From Sphingobacterium puteale (GTDB taxonomy: Bacteria; Bacteroidota; Bacteroidia; Sphingobacteriales; Sphingobacteriaceae), in assembly GCF_003627955.1 (NCBI RefSeq), contig NZ_RBWS01000006.1, forward strand, positions 368,671 through 432,670: 64,000 nt of DNA, read 5' to 3'. Shown piece by piece: positions 52,484-62,053 of this stretch. The notes beneath the pieces were generated by a model. It ran no database searches, was not told the DNA's origin, and saw nothing but the letters and a program-made list of their open reading frames with translations. A program made the translations under genes and the position numbers. How positions within the stretch are numbered: position 1 is the stretch's first letter; every line of letters starts with the position of its first letter.

Positions 52484-54856
52484 CTATAAGTAAGCGTAAG
52501 TTATTCCATCACCACCGCGGTCTTGATGTTCATCTTCAAACCGGCTGACATGGCTGTATTTACGTAAATAGTCCCGAATGAATTTTCGCAAAATACCATC
52601 CCCTTTACCATGAATAATTTTTAAGGATGGATAGCCTACCATAACGGCCCTATCCAGTACTTTTTCTAATTCATTCAGTGCATCTTCGGTTCGCATACCA
52701 CGGAGGTCAATCTCCGGATTAAAATCCGCTACGGTTCCGGCTGACAACGATCTGGATAAACTTTTTGCTGATTTCTTATTTTCCCGTCCTTCGAGCTTAA
52801 CGACATTCTTTCGCTTCTGCACTGTTCGCAATTCTCCCATGGCAAGAATCACGTTGTTTTTAGCAATTTCAACAACCTGTGCTTCGGCTCCATTGTCAAT
52901 AATCTGCACCCAGTCACCGATGGTCAGTTCGGAGGATTCCGTTATTTTGTCTTTGATGACATGCTTAGTCGTCTGTTCTTTTGGCAAAACAGCTTTCAGA
53001 GCTTGATCCAGGTTGCTGCGCAGTTCACGGGTTTTCTCCTTATCAGCTTTCGCCGACTTGATCTGTGCGACCGTATTTTCAATTAATTTATTGGAGTTCC
53101 TGATGATTTCCTGAGCCTCCTCTTTGGCTTTTTTAAGTATAACCCGTTTATTTTCCTCCAGATAATTTTGCAGTTCCAGGTACTCAGATTTAAGAGATTC
53201 AAGTTCTTTCTCTCTTTTATTAATGGCAACTTTTGTATCAAACACCTCTTTCTTCTCCCGTTCAAGATCGATCAACAAGGTATCTACCTTTTTCTGTTGT
53301 ACACCGATCTTCCCTTTGGCAGCCTCTAGAATATCCTTTCCTAACCCTATTTTCTGCGCAATTTCGAAGGCATAAGAGCTTCCAGGTTTACCGATCTGGA
53401 GAATATACATTGGACGCATCTCACGGTTATCGAACAACATAGAAGCATTCTCCAGACCCGTTGTATTGCTCGCAAATACTTTTAAGTTTGAGTAGTGGGT
53501 GGTTACCACACCTCTAACCTGCTTTTTATTCAGCGATTCCAACACAGCTTCGGCAATAGGTCCTCCAAATAAAGGATCTGTTCCGGTACCGAATTCATCA
53601 ATGAGCACCAAGGTGCGTCCACTGGCAAATTCCGTAAAATATTTCATTTTCGATAAGTGTGCACTGTAGGTACTGAGGTCACTCTCAATAGATTGATCAT
53701 CACCGATATCAGCGAATATTTGCTTAAATACGCCTACTTTCGTCGTTGGCTCAGCTGGGATCAATAAACCCGATTGTACCATGATCTGTAGCAAACCTAC
53801 GGTCTTCATACAAACTGACTTACCGCCGGCATTTGGTCCGGAGACAACAATAACACGTTGCAATTGGTCGATCTGTATATTCAAGGGAACGACAGTACCT
53901 TTATGGTGTTCGTTAAGTATGAGTAAAGGGTGACGCGCATTGATGAGATTGATCTCCGCTTCTTTGGACAGTTCCGGCATCTCGGCCTCAATATCCAAGG
54001 CAAACAAAGCTTTGGCCCTAACAAAATCAACCTTGGTCAATAAACCATGATAAGACAGCAATAATGGGAGATGTGGACGTACTTTATCTGTGAGTTCAAC
54101 AAGAATTCGGATAACCTCCCTCCTGCGCTCAAATTCAAGATCTCTTATCTTATTATTAAGCTGGAATACTTCTTCTGGTTCAATGTAAGCTGTCTGCCCT
54201 GTTGCTGATTCGTCGTGAATTAATCCTTTGAGCTTTCTTTTGTTTTCCGCCAGGATGGGGATACACAGACGTCCATCGCGTACGGTCAAATTGCCATCCG
54301 CGGTCCACCCGCTGTCCTGCGCATTTTTGAAAATACTATTTATGCGTTTGAGCGCATCTTGTTCTGCACGTTGTATTTGCTGGGTGATCTCAAGTAACAG
54401 GCGGGAAGCATTATTTTTGAGTTTCCCACGCTCGTCGATGACTGTTTCAATATCTCGGATGATTCCCTTCTCTATCGGTAAATGCTCAAATAGCACTTCC
54501 AAATTTGGATATAGCCCTTCTCTTTCATTAAAATATCGAATGATGGCGTAAACAGTTTTCAAAGACAACAAGACACGAAAAAACTCTTCTTCAAGTAGAA
54601 AAGCACCTTCAACCCTTGCTTTTTCAATAATGGATTTTAAAGGAAAAAAATTCTCGACGGGAAATGCCCCATCATTGACAAGAAGATCTTTGAATTCACT
54701 TGTCTGTCTCAAAAAACGATCTATCTGATCAAAGCGAGTTTGTGGCTGAATTTTTTCGACCAGCTCACGGCCTGATTCACTCAGGCATTTTTGTTTTATT
54801 TTATCTTTTATCTCGGAAAAGCCGAGTTTATCTATCACATTTAATGGATATACCAT
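52484..54856 (-). CDS. mutS2: MutS2 endonuclease/ATPase
   Basis: 790 aa, typical length. Core and clamp region (about 1-320), ATPase with Walker A 'VVSGPNAGGKSVCMKTVGLL' and 'LVLIDEFGTGTDPLFGGPIA' (Walker B), a long coiled coil (about 515-640), and the C-terminal Smr domain 'EIDLRGMRTEDALNELEKVL' with 'KIIHGKGDGILRKFIR'. Both nuclease motifs of Smr (LDLR-like, here IDLR, and HGKG) are intact. MutS2 limits homologous recombination and clears stalled or collided ribosomes in some bacteria. Intact, independent gene. Confidence 0.94.
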   Translation of the reverse strand: MVYPLNVIDKLGFSEIKDKIKQKCLSESGRELVEKIQPQTRFDQIDRFLRQTSEFKDLLVNDGAFPVENFFPLKSIIEKARVEGAFLLEEEFFRVLLSLKTVYAIIRYFNEREGLYPNLEVLFEHLPIEKGIIRDIETVIDERGKLKNNASRLLLEITQQIQRAEQDALKRINSIFKNAQDSGWTADGNLTVRDGRLCIPILAENKRKLKGLIHDESATGQTAYIEPEEVFQLNNKIRDLEFERRREVIRILVELTDKVRPHLPLLLSYHGLLTKVDFVRAKALFALDIEAEMPELSKEAEINLINARHPLLILNEHHKGTVVPLNIQIDQLQRVIVVSGPNAGGKSVCMKTVGLLQIMVQSGLLIPAEPTTKVGVFKQIFADIGDDQSIESDLSTYSAHLSKMKYFTEFASGRTLVLIDEFGTGTDPLFGGPIAEAVLESLNKKQVRGVVTTHYSNLKVFASNTTGLENASMLFDNREMRPMYILQIGKPGSSYAFEIAQKIGLGKDILEAAKGKIGVQQKKVDTLLIDLEREKKEVFDTKVAINKREKELESLKSEYLELQNYLEENKRVILKKAKEEAQEIIRNSNKLIENTVAQIKSAKADKEKTRELRSNLDQALKAVLPKEQTTKHVIKDKITESSELTIGDWVQIIDNGAEAQVVEIAKNNVILAMGELRTVQKRKNVVKLEGRENKKSAKSLSRSLSAGTVADFNPEIDLRGMRTEDALNELEKVLDRAVMVGYPSLKIIHGKGDGILRKFIRDYLRKYSHVSRFEDEHQDRGGDGITYAYL

Positions 54857-54876
54857 AAAATTATATTCTTTGATGG

Positions 54877-55635
54877 TTAAAGTTTTGATACAGGCTTTAA
54901 TGCCTGTGGTGGAGTAAGAATAGGTTTTTCAAGCCTTTGTTCGATTTGTTTTGGTAACGTTGCTGTGTCCTTTGCCGAAACGCCAGGTGTTGTTGCTGGG
55001 GACGCAGGATTTCCAGAGGAAGTAGGCGGCGGTGATCCAGCTGGAGTTATTGAACTACCTATAGATAGCTGGTTCATTAAATAGCTGTCCAAACTAACAC
55101 CTGTTTTCTGTTGGAAATTTTTGTTAAACAACCAAGACGCTTCTTTAAAACTGAATTTCTCCTTGCTTGGTTGGTAGTGGATAAGCGCAGCAATACGTTC
55201 TTGATACTGTTGCTGTTGTCGCATCACACGACTTGTACTATCCTGAATCCTTGCATTGACAATCGAATCCCTTGTTCGGATAGAATCTTGTTTTTTACGT
55301 TCGATATCCGTATAAAACTTATTCTCCTTCGTCAAGTTATCTTCCACTTTTTTATAAATGGCCGACATGATTTCAGCATCTTTACCATAATAGTCCAGGT
55401 TCTTTTTAAAAGAAACGGAGTCTAACCCGTATTTATCAAAAGTCACCTGATACAAAGGCACCATCACTTTGCGTGCACTATCAATGGGCAAAATATTGAG
55501 ATATGAATCTGTCAATTGGATTTCTGTCAAAGCATTTACAAATTTGCTTTGCGAGATAATATCCTTCTCTTCTGGTCTGACACAGGAACCAAATAAAAAA
55601 ATCACAGCAAGTAGATTCAGTATTAATCGTAGCAT
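54877..55635 (-). CDS. DUF4296 domain lipoprotein
   Basis: 252 aa from the ATG at 55635 (MLRLILNLLAVIFLFGSCVR). Lipoprotein signal with Cys in 'FLFGSCVRPEEKD'. The DUF4296 region follows: 'FVNALTEIQLTDSYLNILPI' and 'MVPLYQVTFDKYGLDSVSFK', 'NLDYYGKDAEIMSAIYKKVE'. The C-terminal third is Pro/Ser/Thr-rich ('SSGNPASPATTPGVSAKDTA'), like a linker. Envelope protein of unknown function, widespread in Bacteroidota. Lies 20 bp downstream of the -7 box and divergent from the YggS gene. Confidence 0.82.
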   Translation of the reverse strand: MLRLILNLLAVIFLFGSCVRPEEKDIISQSKFVNALTEIQLTDSYLNILPIDSARKVMVPLYQVTFDKYGLDSVSFKKNLDYYGKDAEIMSAIYKKVEDNLTKENKFYTDIERKKQDSIRTRDSIVNARIQDSTSRVMRQQQQYQERIAALIHYQPSKEKFSFKEASWLFNKNFQQKTGVSLDSYLMNQLSIGSSITPAGSPPPTSSGNPASPATTPGVSAKDTATLPKQIEQRLEKPILTPPQALKPVSKL

Positions 55636-55639
55636 TTCG

Positions 55640-55647
55640 TAGTTTTG
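55640..55647 (+). promoter_or_regulatory. -7 box of the yggS-like gene
   Basis: TAGTTTTG (TAnnTTTG), 61 bp before the ATG at 55708. Only 2 bp away is the opposite-facing box of the DUF4296 gene, so polymerases at the two start points should exclude each other. Confidence 0.4.
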
Positions 55648-55649
55648 TA

Positions 55650-55657
55650 CAAATTTA
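55650..55657 (-). promoter_or_regulatory. -7 box of the DUF4296 gene
   Basis: Minus strand TAAATTTG (TAnnTTTG), 15 bp before the ATG at 55635; an almost leaderless transcript. No clear -33 TTG. Confidence 0.4.
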
Positions 55658-55707
55658 CAAAAAGCACCGACATTTGGCACTTTTTACATCATCAAACTAT
55701 ATCTGAA

Positions 55708-56400
55708 ATGAGTATTGCGAGTAATTTAGAAGCTTTAAGATTGGAAACTGAGGCTAAAGGCGTTCAGCTTGTAGCAGTTTCAAAGACAAAGTCCAATTCA
55801 GAAATCATGGAAGCCTATGAGGCTGGACAACGTATTTTCGGTGAAAATCATGTTCAAGAATTAATTGAGAAAGCGGAGCTTTTACCTAAAGATATTCAAT
55901 GGCATATGATCGGACACCTACAGACAAACAAAGTAAAATATATTGCTCCATTTATTAGTCTAATTGCTTCTATTGACTCCCTAAAACTGCTAAAAGAAGT
56001 TAATAAACATGCATTAAAAGCTAATCGTACCATCGACTGTTTATTGCAAGTATATATTGCTGATGAGGATACCAAGTTCGGTTTGGATCATGCCGAATTG
56101 ATCGAGCTGCTTCGTGATGAAGAATTCTTAGAACTAAAAAATATCCGAATTTGTGGTCTGATGGGTATTGCCTCCAATACAGACAATGAAAAGGTGATCA
56201 AAGCAGAGTTCTATGAACTAAAGATGTTATTTGATGGAATTAAAGCTAGCTTCTACCGGAAAGATGATTATTTTAACATACTCTCCATGGGAATGTCATC
56301 GGATTACAAATTAGCGATTGAAGAGGGATCAACTATGGTCCGTATCGGAAGTACAATCTTTGGTAAAAGAGTAGTTAAACATTATAAAAACAATGACTAA
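55708..56400 (+). CDS. YggS-type PLP homeostasis protein
   Basis: 230 aa from the ATG at 55708 (MSIASNLEALRLETEAKGVQ). 'LVAVSKTKSNSEIMEAYEAG' carries the PLP-binding Lys. 'FGENHVQELIEKAELLPKDI' and 'QWHMIGHLQTNKVKYIAPFI', 'LSMGMSSDYKLAIEEGSTMV' and 'RIGSTIFGKR' complete the family pattern. This fold-type III alanine-racemase-like barrel has no catalytic activity known but buffers pyridoxal phosphate and affects amino-acid metabolism. Overlaps the GNAT gene by 8 bp. Confidence 0.93.
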   Translation: MSIASNLEALRLETEAKGVQLVAVSKTKSNSEIMEAYEAGQRIFGENHVQELIEKAELLPKDIQWHMIGHLQTNKVKYIAPFISLIASIDSLKLLKEVNKHALKANRTIDCLLQVYIADEDTKFGLDHAELIELLRDEEFLELKNIRICGLMGIASNTDNEKVIKAEFYELKMLFDGIKASFYRKDDYFNILSMGMSSDYKLAIEEGSTMVRIGSTIFGKRVVKHYKNND

Positions 56401-56845
56401 ACCAATTATACGCGAAGCAATTAAGGCCGATTGCCCACAAATGCTTGAATTAATCAAAGAATTGGCGATCTATGAGAAAGCACCGGATGAAGTAACAGTT
56501 TCCCTCGCGGAGTTTGAAGAAGCAGGGTTTGGAGATAATCCTATTTGGGGTGCATTTGTAGCAGAAGTTGGTGAAGAAATTGTTGGAATTTCATTATATT
56601 ACGTCAGATACTCCACCTGGAAAGGAAGAAGGCTTTACCTGGAAGATTTAATCGTTACCGAAAAAATGCGCGGACTGGGAATGGGTAAGCAACTTTTTGA
56701 CAGGACGCTTGCCTATGGTAAAGAATGTGGTTACCATGGCATGGTATGGCAAGTTTTGAACTGGAACGAATCTGCCATAAAATTCTACGAGCGGTATAAA
56801 GCTGATTTTGATCCGGAGTGGATCAATGTATCGATCACTTATTAA
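56393..56845 (+). CDS. GNAT N-acetyltransferase (SSAT-like)
   Basis: 150 aa. The pattern 'RLYLEDLIVTEKMRGLGMGK' with the acetyl-CoA P-loop 'RGLGMGKQLFD', 'YEKAPDEVTVSLAEFEEAGF' and 'VWQVLNWNESAIKFYERY' matches the spermidine/thialysine acetyltransferase-like GNAT subgroup. Substrate uncertain (polyamine or small amine likely). Overlaps the YggS gene upstream, so coupled translation; the following gene begins 26 bp after it. Confidence 0.87.
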   Translation: MTKPIIREAIKADCPQMLELIKELAIYEKAPDEVTVSLAEFEEAGFGDNPIWGAFVAEVGEEIVGISLYYVRYSTWKGRRLYLEDLIVTEKMRGLGMGKQLFDRTLAYGKECGYHGMVWQVLNWNESAIKFYERYKADFDPEWINVSITY

Positions 56846-56870
56846 AATTAAAGGGAAAACAATCAATTCA

Positions 56871-57662
56871 ATGCGGTTTTATCTTTTTTTGAGAATTTTA
56901 TTTATAGGTTGTTTGTTTTACTCGTGTCAAAACAGAAGTGTAGCACCTTCTCTAGCTCAGACCGGGGATACACTCTCATATCACAAAAAAATGGTTGATG
57001 AGCATAGTAATTATTTTCTAAAAGGAGAAGATAAATTGGATACTACTTATTTCCGGGCTAGCTATCCGGTGTTCGATGAAGCAAAAATCAATGATCTTGT
57101 TTCATCTATAGTTCATCTTGAAGGAGATACCAGTATGGAAGAAGCCGCCCATCGTTTTATCAATGCTTATAATGAATATGTGGATGATAACAATGGTAAA
57201 TCTACTGCAACCTGGAATCGGGATCTTCGGGTTGATGTAGTTGCAAATACGCCCATGTATCTGGCCATACGAACAAAACAAGAGGAATATACTGGCGGAG
57301 CTCATGGTGACCATGTCACCTTATATTCAAACTTTGATAGGCAGTCTAATAGTCCAATTACAATTGACGATATTATTCGTAAAGAAGATAAAGATAAGTT
57401 TATCACAATCGCCGAACAATGTTTTCGTAAACAAGAGGGACTGCATAAGGATGATACCTTAAATGGGAAATATTTTTTTGAAGGTGGCAAGTTTTCGCTT
57501 GCGGATAATTTTACATTTGAAAAAAACGAATTATTATTTTATTATAATATCTACGAAATTAAATCTTACGCTGAAGGTGGTACAGAGCTGCGTATTCCCT
57601 ACACAACTTTTAAAGATCTGATGTCAGAAAAAGGATTACATTATATTAATAGTATCAATTAG
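56871..57662 (+). CDS. DUF3298/DUF4163 (RsiV-like) lipoprotein
   Basis: 263 aa from the ATG at 56871 (MRFYLFLRILFIGCLFYSC). Lipoprotein Cys follows the hydrophobic stretch. The mature part: 'YFRASYPVFDEAKINDLVSS', 'PMYLAIRTKQEEYTGGAHGD', 'SPITIDDIIRKEDKDKFITI' and 'YAEGGTELRIPYTTFKDLM'. This is the DUF4163-DUF3298 pair of RsiV-type proteins, common as envelope lipoproteins in Bacteroidota; lysozyme inhibition or anti-sigma roles are known in Firmicutes only. Same strand as the GNAT gene. Confidence 0.82.
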   Translation: MRFYLFLRILFIGCLFYSCQNRSVAPSLAQTGDTLSYHKKMVDEHSNYFLKGEDKLDTTYFRASYPVFDEAKINDLVSSIVHLEGDTSMEEAAHRFINAYNEYVDDNNGKSTATWNRDLRVDVVANTPMYLAIRTKQEEYTGGAHGDHVTLYSNFDRQSNSPITIDDIIRKEDKDKFITIAEQCFRKQEGLHKDDTLNGKYFFEGGKFSLADNFTFEKNELLFYYNIYEIKSYAEGGTELRIPYTTFKDLMSEKGLHYINSIN

Positions 57663-57687
57663 CAATCAACTAAACTCAATAAAATAA

Positions 57688-58950
57688 ATGCAGGTTTTTA
57701 AATTTGGAGGTGCATCGGTAAAGGATGCGGAAAGTGTCAGAAATTCAGCAAAGATTATTTCGAAATACAAAGGTGAAGCTTTGTTGGTCGTTATCTCTGC
57801 CATGGGTAAGACAACAAACCTTCTGGAGAAATTGACCAGAGAATATTATAATAATACGGGCTTGCAGTTTCAGACCCTTGAAGAAGCCAAAGCATTTCAT
57901 TTTCAAATTCTTTGGGATCTATTTCCTGGCGGTGAAAATCCCATATTCGATGAAATTGCCAACTGTTTCGTCGAAATCGAATGGATTTTGGAAGAGGATC
58001 CGCAAGACTCTTACGATTACCTATTTGACCAAATTGTGTCCATGGGTGAATTGATTTCGACGAAAATTGTCGCTGCCTATGTTGCCTTTATTGGGGAGAA
58101 AGTAAAATGGATAGATGCACGTGATTATATATTGACCGATAATACCTACCGCGAGGCTGTCGTAGACTGGAGTAAAACAGAAGAGAAAATCCGTGCTGAA
58201 CTTCCATCCATATTAGACGAATACATTGTCATTACGCAGGGTTTTCTGGGATCCACATCGGAGAATTTCACAACAACTTTAGGTCGTGAAGGTTCCGATT
58301 ATTCAGCAGCTATTTTTGCGTCATGTTTAAATGCTGAAAATGTAACAATCTGGAAAGACGTTCCGGGGGTTCTCAATGCTGACCCGAAATGGTTTGAAAA
58401 AACGGAATTGATTCCTGAACTGTCGTATACGGATGCGATCGAGCTTACCTATTATGGGGCGACTGTCATTCACCCGAAGACGATCAAACCGCTGCAGAAT
58501 AAAAAAATAGCCTTAAATGTGCGTTCTTTTATTGATCCGGAGTCTCCAGGAACAATAATTCGTAGTACAAATCAGACATTACCGGTTCCTTCGTTTATAT
58601 TCAAAGTAAATCAGATTTTTATTTCCATCTCGCCAAGGGATTTTTCTTTCATCGTGGAAGACAATCTCAGGGATATCTTTAACCTGTTTCATGAACATCG
58701 CATCAAAATCAATATGATGCACAATACGGCAATCAATTTCACCGTCGCAGTGGATGATACGGGGAAAAACCTGGTGGATTTAATTAACGATCTTGAACAA
58801 CGGTTTAAAGTTACCCATGAGTCTGGTCTTGAATTAATTACTATCCGTTACTATAATCAGGAAACGATCGACCGCGTTCTGGTTGATAAAGAAGTGATCA
58901 GTGAATTGAAGGATAGATATACTTGTCAGCTTCTCGTTAAGAAAATATAA
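57688..58950 (+). CDS. Aspartate kinase
   Basis: 420 aa, monofunctional. 'VFKFGGASVKDAESVRNSAK' (KFGG motif), 'FTTTLGREGSDYSAAIFASC' and 'YYGATVIHPKTIKPLQNKKI' form the kinase domain. Two C-terminal ACT-like regions ('INFTVAVDDTGKNLVDLIND') follow. It phosphorylates aspartate in the Lys/Thr/Met branch; no homoserine dehydrogenase fusion. The following gene starts immediately at the stop (58951), so they are coupled. Confidence 0.93.
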   Translation: MQVFKFGGASVKDAESVRNSAKIISKYKGEALLVVISAMGKTTNLLEKLTREYYNNTGLQFQTLEEAKAFHFQILWDLFPGGENPIFDEIANCFVEIEWILEEDPQDSYDYLFDQIVSMGELISTKIVAAYVAFIGEKVKWIDARDYILTDNTYREAVVDWSKTEEKIRAELPSILDEYIVITQGFLGSTSENFTTTLGREGSDYSAAIFASCLNAENVTIWKDVPGVLNADPKWFEKTELIPELSYTDAIELTYYGATVIHPKTIKPLQNKKIALNVRSFIDPESPGTIIRSTNQTLPVPSFIFKVNQIFISISPRDFSFIVEDNLRDIFNLFHEHRIKINMMHNTAINFTVAVDDTGKNLVDLINDLEQRFKVTHESGLELITIRYYNQETIDRVLVDKEVISELKDRYTCQLLVKKI

Positions 58951-60138
58951 ATGAATAGATTGATTCTTCAAAAGGAGGTGCAGTTGTTTTTGGAAAAAAG
59001 CCTGGATGAGTCTCCTGCCAAAATAGCTTTAAAGAAATCTCCTTTTGAGGGAATATCGTCTTCTGAATTAGCTGCACAGCTGGATGGTAAACAGCGTGCA
59101 AGGACTAAACTTCCGTTATGGACAAAGACACCGGGTGTCTATTTTCCTGCTAAATTAAATCTAGAACAGTGCTCGTCAGAAAAAACGGCATTATTTAAAA
59201 GTTCGCTTATTCAGGAAGGTACAAATTTAATTGATGCAACGAGCGGTTTTGGTGTCGACAGCTTTTATTTTTCAACGCGGGCAAAGCAAGTGGTTTCATG
59301 TGAGCTCAATCCTGATCTTGCGAAAATTTCTGCATATAATGCTAGGATATTGTCTGCCGCAAATATCGAGGTTATTGCCACAAATGGTGTAGATTACATA
59401 CTTAACAATCCACAGGCACATTTTGATTATATCTATCTGGATCCTTCGCGCAGAGTTCAAAATAAGAAAGTATTTTTATTGGACGAGTGTGACCCCAATT
59501 TGGTGGCTCTCCAAAACGATTTTTTCGAACGATCAGATATCATTATCAGCAAGCTTGCGCCATTATTGGATATCTCCTCAGCATTGAGCATGTTAGTCCA
59601 TGTAAAGGATGTTTATGTCGTTTCCTTGCAAAATGATTGTAAAGAACTTATTTTTATTCAAGAGAAAGGATATATAGATGAACCGGTCATTCACGCTGTC
59701 CGGCTGTTCAAAGAGGAACAACAGATCATCTCTTTTACTTATGGGGGGGAACGCGCTACCCTTGTCGATTATAGTGCACCTCTATCCTATCTTTATGAGC
59801 CGGATGTTGCCCTGACCAAAGCCGGTGCGTTTAAAACAATCATCAATCATTTTGATGTGAAAAAACTACACAAAAGCACGCATTTATATACATCGGATCA
59901 GAAAATCCCTGATTTTCCGGGCAAAATATTTAGGATAAAACAGGTTGAATCTTTTACAGAATTCAAGAAAAGGAAAAGTCCTCTAATTGCGGATATTATC
60001 GCTAAAAATTTCCCGCTAAAAACGGAGGAGATAAAAAAGAAGTTTAAGATTAAAGATGCTGGTGACACCTTCACCTTTTTCACAACAATATTGAATGATC
60101 AGCTTACTGTCATACATGCACAGCGAATCCTAGAATAG
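58951..60138 (+). CDS. THUMP-like domain methyltransferase
   Basis: 395 aa. Motif I is 'INLIDATSGFGVDSFYFS'-like ('LIDATSGFGVDSFYFSTR'), followed by 'YIYLDPSRRVQNKKVFLLDE' (the DPxxR catalytic region of RNA N-methyltransferases) and a C-terminal domain with 'DIIAKNFPLKTEEIKKKFKI'. Proteins with this C-terminal THUMP-like domain are probable RNA methyltransferases found in Bacteroidota; target unknown. Begins exactly after the aspartate kinase stop codon. Confidence 0.82.
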   Translation: MNRLILQKEVQLFLEKSLDESPAKIALKKSPFEGISSSELAAQLDGKQRARTKLPLWTKTPGVYFPAKLNLEQCSSEKTALFKSSLIQEGTNLIDATSGFGVDSFYFSTRAKQVVSCELNPDLAKISAYNARILSAANIEVIATNGVDYILNNPQAHFDYIYLDPSRRVQNKKVFLLDECDPNLVALQNDFFERSDIIISKLAPLLDISSALSMLVHVKDVYVVSLQNDCKELIFIQEKGYIDEPVIHAVRLFKEEQQIISFTYGGERATLVDYSAPLSYLYEPDVALTKAGAFKTIINHFDVKKLHKSTHLYTSDQKIPDFPGKIFRIKQVESFTEFKKRKSPLIADIIAKNFPLKTEEIKKKFKIKDAGDTFTFFTTILNDQLTVIHAQRILE

Positions 60139-60184
60139 ACAATTTCATTACAATTGTACTATTTCTTCTCCGTAATTTTAATAC

Positions 60185-61174
60185 ATGGATAAAATCGTAT
60201 TATCAGCATTAGATTTAGCTCCTGTCAAAAAGGGAGAAAATGCAGCCAGTGCTATCGCTCGCAGTGTAAAAGTTGCCCAACATATCGAAAAACTAGATTT
60301 TAAAAGAATTTGGGTAGCTGAACACCATAATATGGAGTATATTGCAAGTTCGGCAACCTCACTGCTTATACAGCATATTGCTTCAAATACTGACCGGATC
60401 AGAGTAGGTTCAGGTGGTATCATGTTGCCTAATCATGCTCCCCTGGTGATTGCCGAACAATTTGGTACATTGGAAACGTTATTTCCGGGGCGAATTGATC
60501 TTGGTTTAGGTCGGGCACCGGGTACTGATCAATTGACTGCAATGGCCTTGCGAAGGAATAATCTGAATACTGCATTTCAGTTTCCGCAGGAAGTCAAAGA
60601 TCTTCAACGTTATTTCAGTTCGGATAATTATGATGCAAAAGTGCGCGCATTTCCTGGTGAAGGACTGGAAATACCCCTTTATATTCTTGGGTCTAGTACA
60701 GATAGCGCTTATTTAGCGGCCAGTTTAGGACTTCCCTATGCCTTTGCGACACACTTTGCCCCGGCTCAATTTGCCTCGGCAAGCATGATCTATCATCAGA
60801 ATTTCGTGCCATCGGAAGTGCTTGACAAACCATACTTTATTTCCTGCGTCAATGTTATTGCTGCAGACAGTACCGAAGAGGCTGAGTTTTTGTCAACCAG
60901 CTTCTATAATCTATTTGCTAGTATTGTAACCAATACAAGAAGACCTTTATCTCCACCGACAGAGGAAGTAATTTATAAAGGGATTCCAGCCATCGAACAA
61001 GCTGTAGAGAGCATGGCCTCCTGTGCTTTTGTAGGGGATAAAAATAAGATTGCTCCAGAGATAAACAAATTTGTCAAAGATCATAAAGTCGATGAAATTA
61101 TGGCGACCTCCTATATCTTTGATGATGAAAAATGCCTGAAATCATTTTCCTTACTTAAGGAAGCTCTCTCCTAA
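60185..61174 (+). CDS. LLM-class flavin-dependent oxidoreductase
   Basis: 329 aa. '[19 protein letters not shown]', '[20 protein letters not shown]', '[20 protein letters not shown]', '[20 protein letters not shown]' and '[19 protein letters not shown]' are luciferase-like monooxygenase family marks. Likely a reduced-flavin-dependent oxidoreductase without a known substrate, cytosolic. A 22-bp inverted repeat follows its 3' end (see repeat entry). Confidence 0.88.
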   Translation: MDKIVLSALDLAPVKKGENAASAIARSVKVAQHIEKLDFKRIWVAEHHNMEYIASSATSLLIQHIASNTDRIRVGSGGIMLPNHAPLVIAEQFGTLETLFPGRIDLGLGRAPGTDQLTAMALRRNNLNTAFQFPQEVKDLQRYFSSDNYDAKVRAFPGEGLEIPLYILGSSTDSAYLAASLGLPYAFATHFAPAQFASASMIYHQNFVPSEVLDKPYFISCVNVIAADSTEEAEFLSTSFYNLFASIVTNTRRPLSPPTEEVIYKGIPAIEQAVESMASCAFVGDKNKIAPEINKFVKDHKVDEIMATSYIFDDEKCLKSFSLLKEALS

Positions 61175-61186
61175 CAAAGCTAAAGG

Positions 61187-61240
61187 GTTCATATATTGTG
61201 AATTTTTATATATTTAAATAAAAATTCACAATATATGAAC
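61187..61240. repeat. Perfect 22-bp inverted repeat that encloses a start codon
   Basis: Arms 61187-61208 and 61219-61240 are perfectly complementary, with a 10-nt AT spacer. The right arm contains the ATG (61235-61237) of the next lipoprotein gene. A transcript reading through from the flavin-oxidoreductase gene would fold it into a very stable hairpin with the start codon in the stem. It lacks the long T-run of a standard terminator. It may be an RNA switch, an attenuator or an operator. Confidence 0.75.
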
Positions 61241-62044
61241 AGCTATTCTGCTTTGACCTTACTGTTTGGGCTATTATTCATCCAAGCTTGTCACAGTCCC
61301 ACAACGAAAAAAGATGATACCCCAATAGATTCAGTTGCTACGAAAGATAGCTCATCTTTGATGTCGAAAGACAGTACAGGCTTGTTACTTTCGGCAGCAG
61401 CCGATAGTTCAAAGGGACAGATTTTTTTGGTTCGCAGTTATCGCATCTGGGAAAAGGAGGATCCAACCGCTGTATTGAATAAGGATTGGTTTGATCTTTA
61501 TGAGCGCGAGGGGAAATATTATCTGGAGAAAGTCGATTATGAAATTAAGGATAGTTATGATGAATGTGCTCAGGTTCCGTCAAAAAATGTCGAGTCCAAA
61601 AGAAACTCACTTTTGTTTCTGAATATAAAGGGATTAAAACCGGGGGCCGTGGAAAATATGAAGATCAACCATTCAGAAATCTGGCCCAAGGAATCTGTAG
61701 AGTATAATTTTAAAAAACAACGAATTGTCCTTAAAGGATTGGGAGACATCAAATCCACTGAAGTGCAGACGGATGAAAAGGGACATGAAAAACTATTTCA
61801 CGAAGTCGCACATTACAAGCTCAATGCTACCTTTGGGGGAGCTAAAGAAATAACTTTATTTCAAAAAGATCAATATGATCATATATTTATGTCTACACAG
61901 TTTGTTGGTGACATAGATCGTGATGGGCAGTTGGATTTTATCTTTTCTAATCCGGGGAACTATGAGGAAGAAGCACTGCTTTTGTTCCTTTCTAATGGCG
62001 GAAGACCATTGATTTTCGAGGCAAATGAGCAGTTTGATTGTTAA
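61235..62044 (+). CDS. Lipoprotein with Asp-rich Ca-binding-like motif
   Basis: 269 aa. Signal 'ALTLLFGLLFIQACHS' with the lipobox Cys; the n-region is uncharged, which is unusual. The rest is not recognised: 'SVATKDSSSLMSKDSTGLL' is a Ser/Asp-rich linker, then a beta-rich domain ending 'FVGDIDRDGQLDFIFSNPGN', a DxDxDG loop like those of EF-hand or FG-GAP-type calcium sites. Its start codon lies in the perfect 22-bp inverted repeat. Envelope lipoprotein of unknown function. Confidence 0.72.
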   Translation: MNSYSALTLLFGLLFIQACHSPTTKKDDTPIDSVATKDSSSLMSKDSTGLLLSAAADSSKGQIFLVRSYRIWEKEDPTAVLNKDWFDLYEREGKYYLEKVDYEIKDSYDECAQVPSKNVESKRNSLLFLNIKGLKPGAVENMKINHSEIWPKESVEYNFKKQRIVLKGLGDIKSTEVQTDEKGHEKLFHEVAHYKLNATFGGAKEITLFQKDQYDHIFMSTQFVGDIDRDGQLDFIFSNPGNYEEEALLLFLSNGGRPLIFEANEQFDC

Positions 62045-62053
62045 TTTGCAGTC

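Noticed and set aside
57663..57687. Possible lysine-type riboswitch before aspartate kinase
   Set aside because: Only 25 bp separate the gene from the upstream stop codon, too short for a riboswitch.
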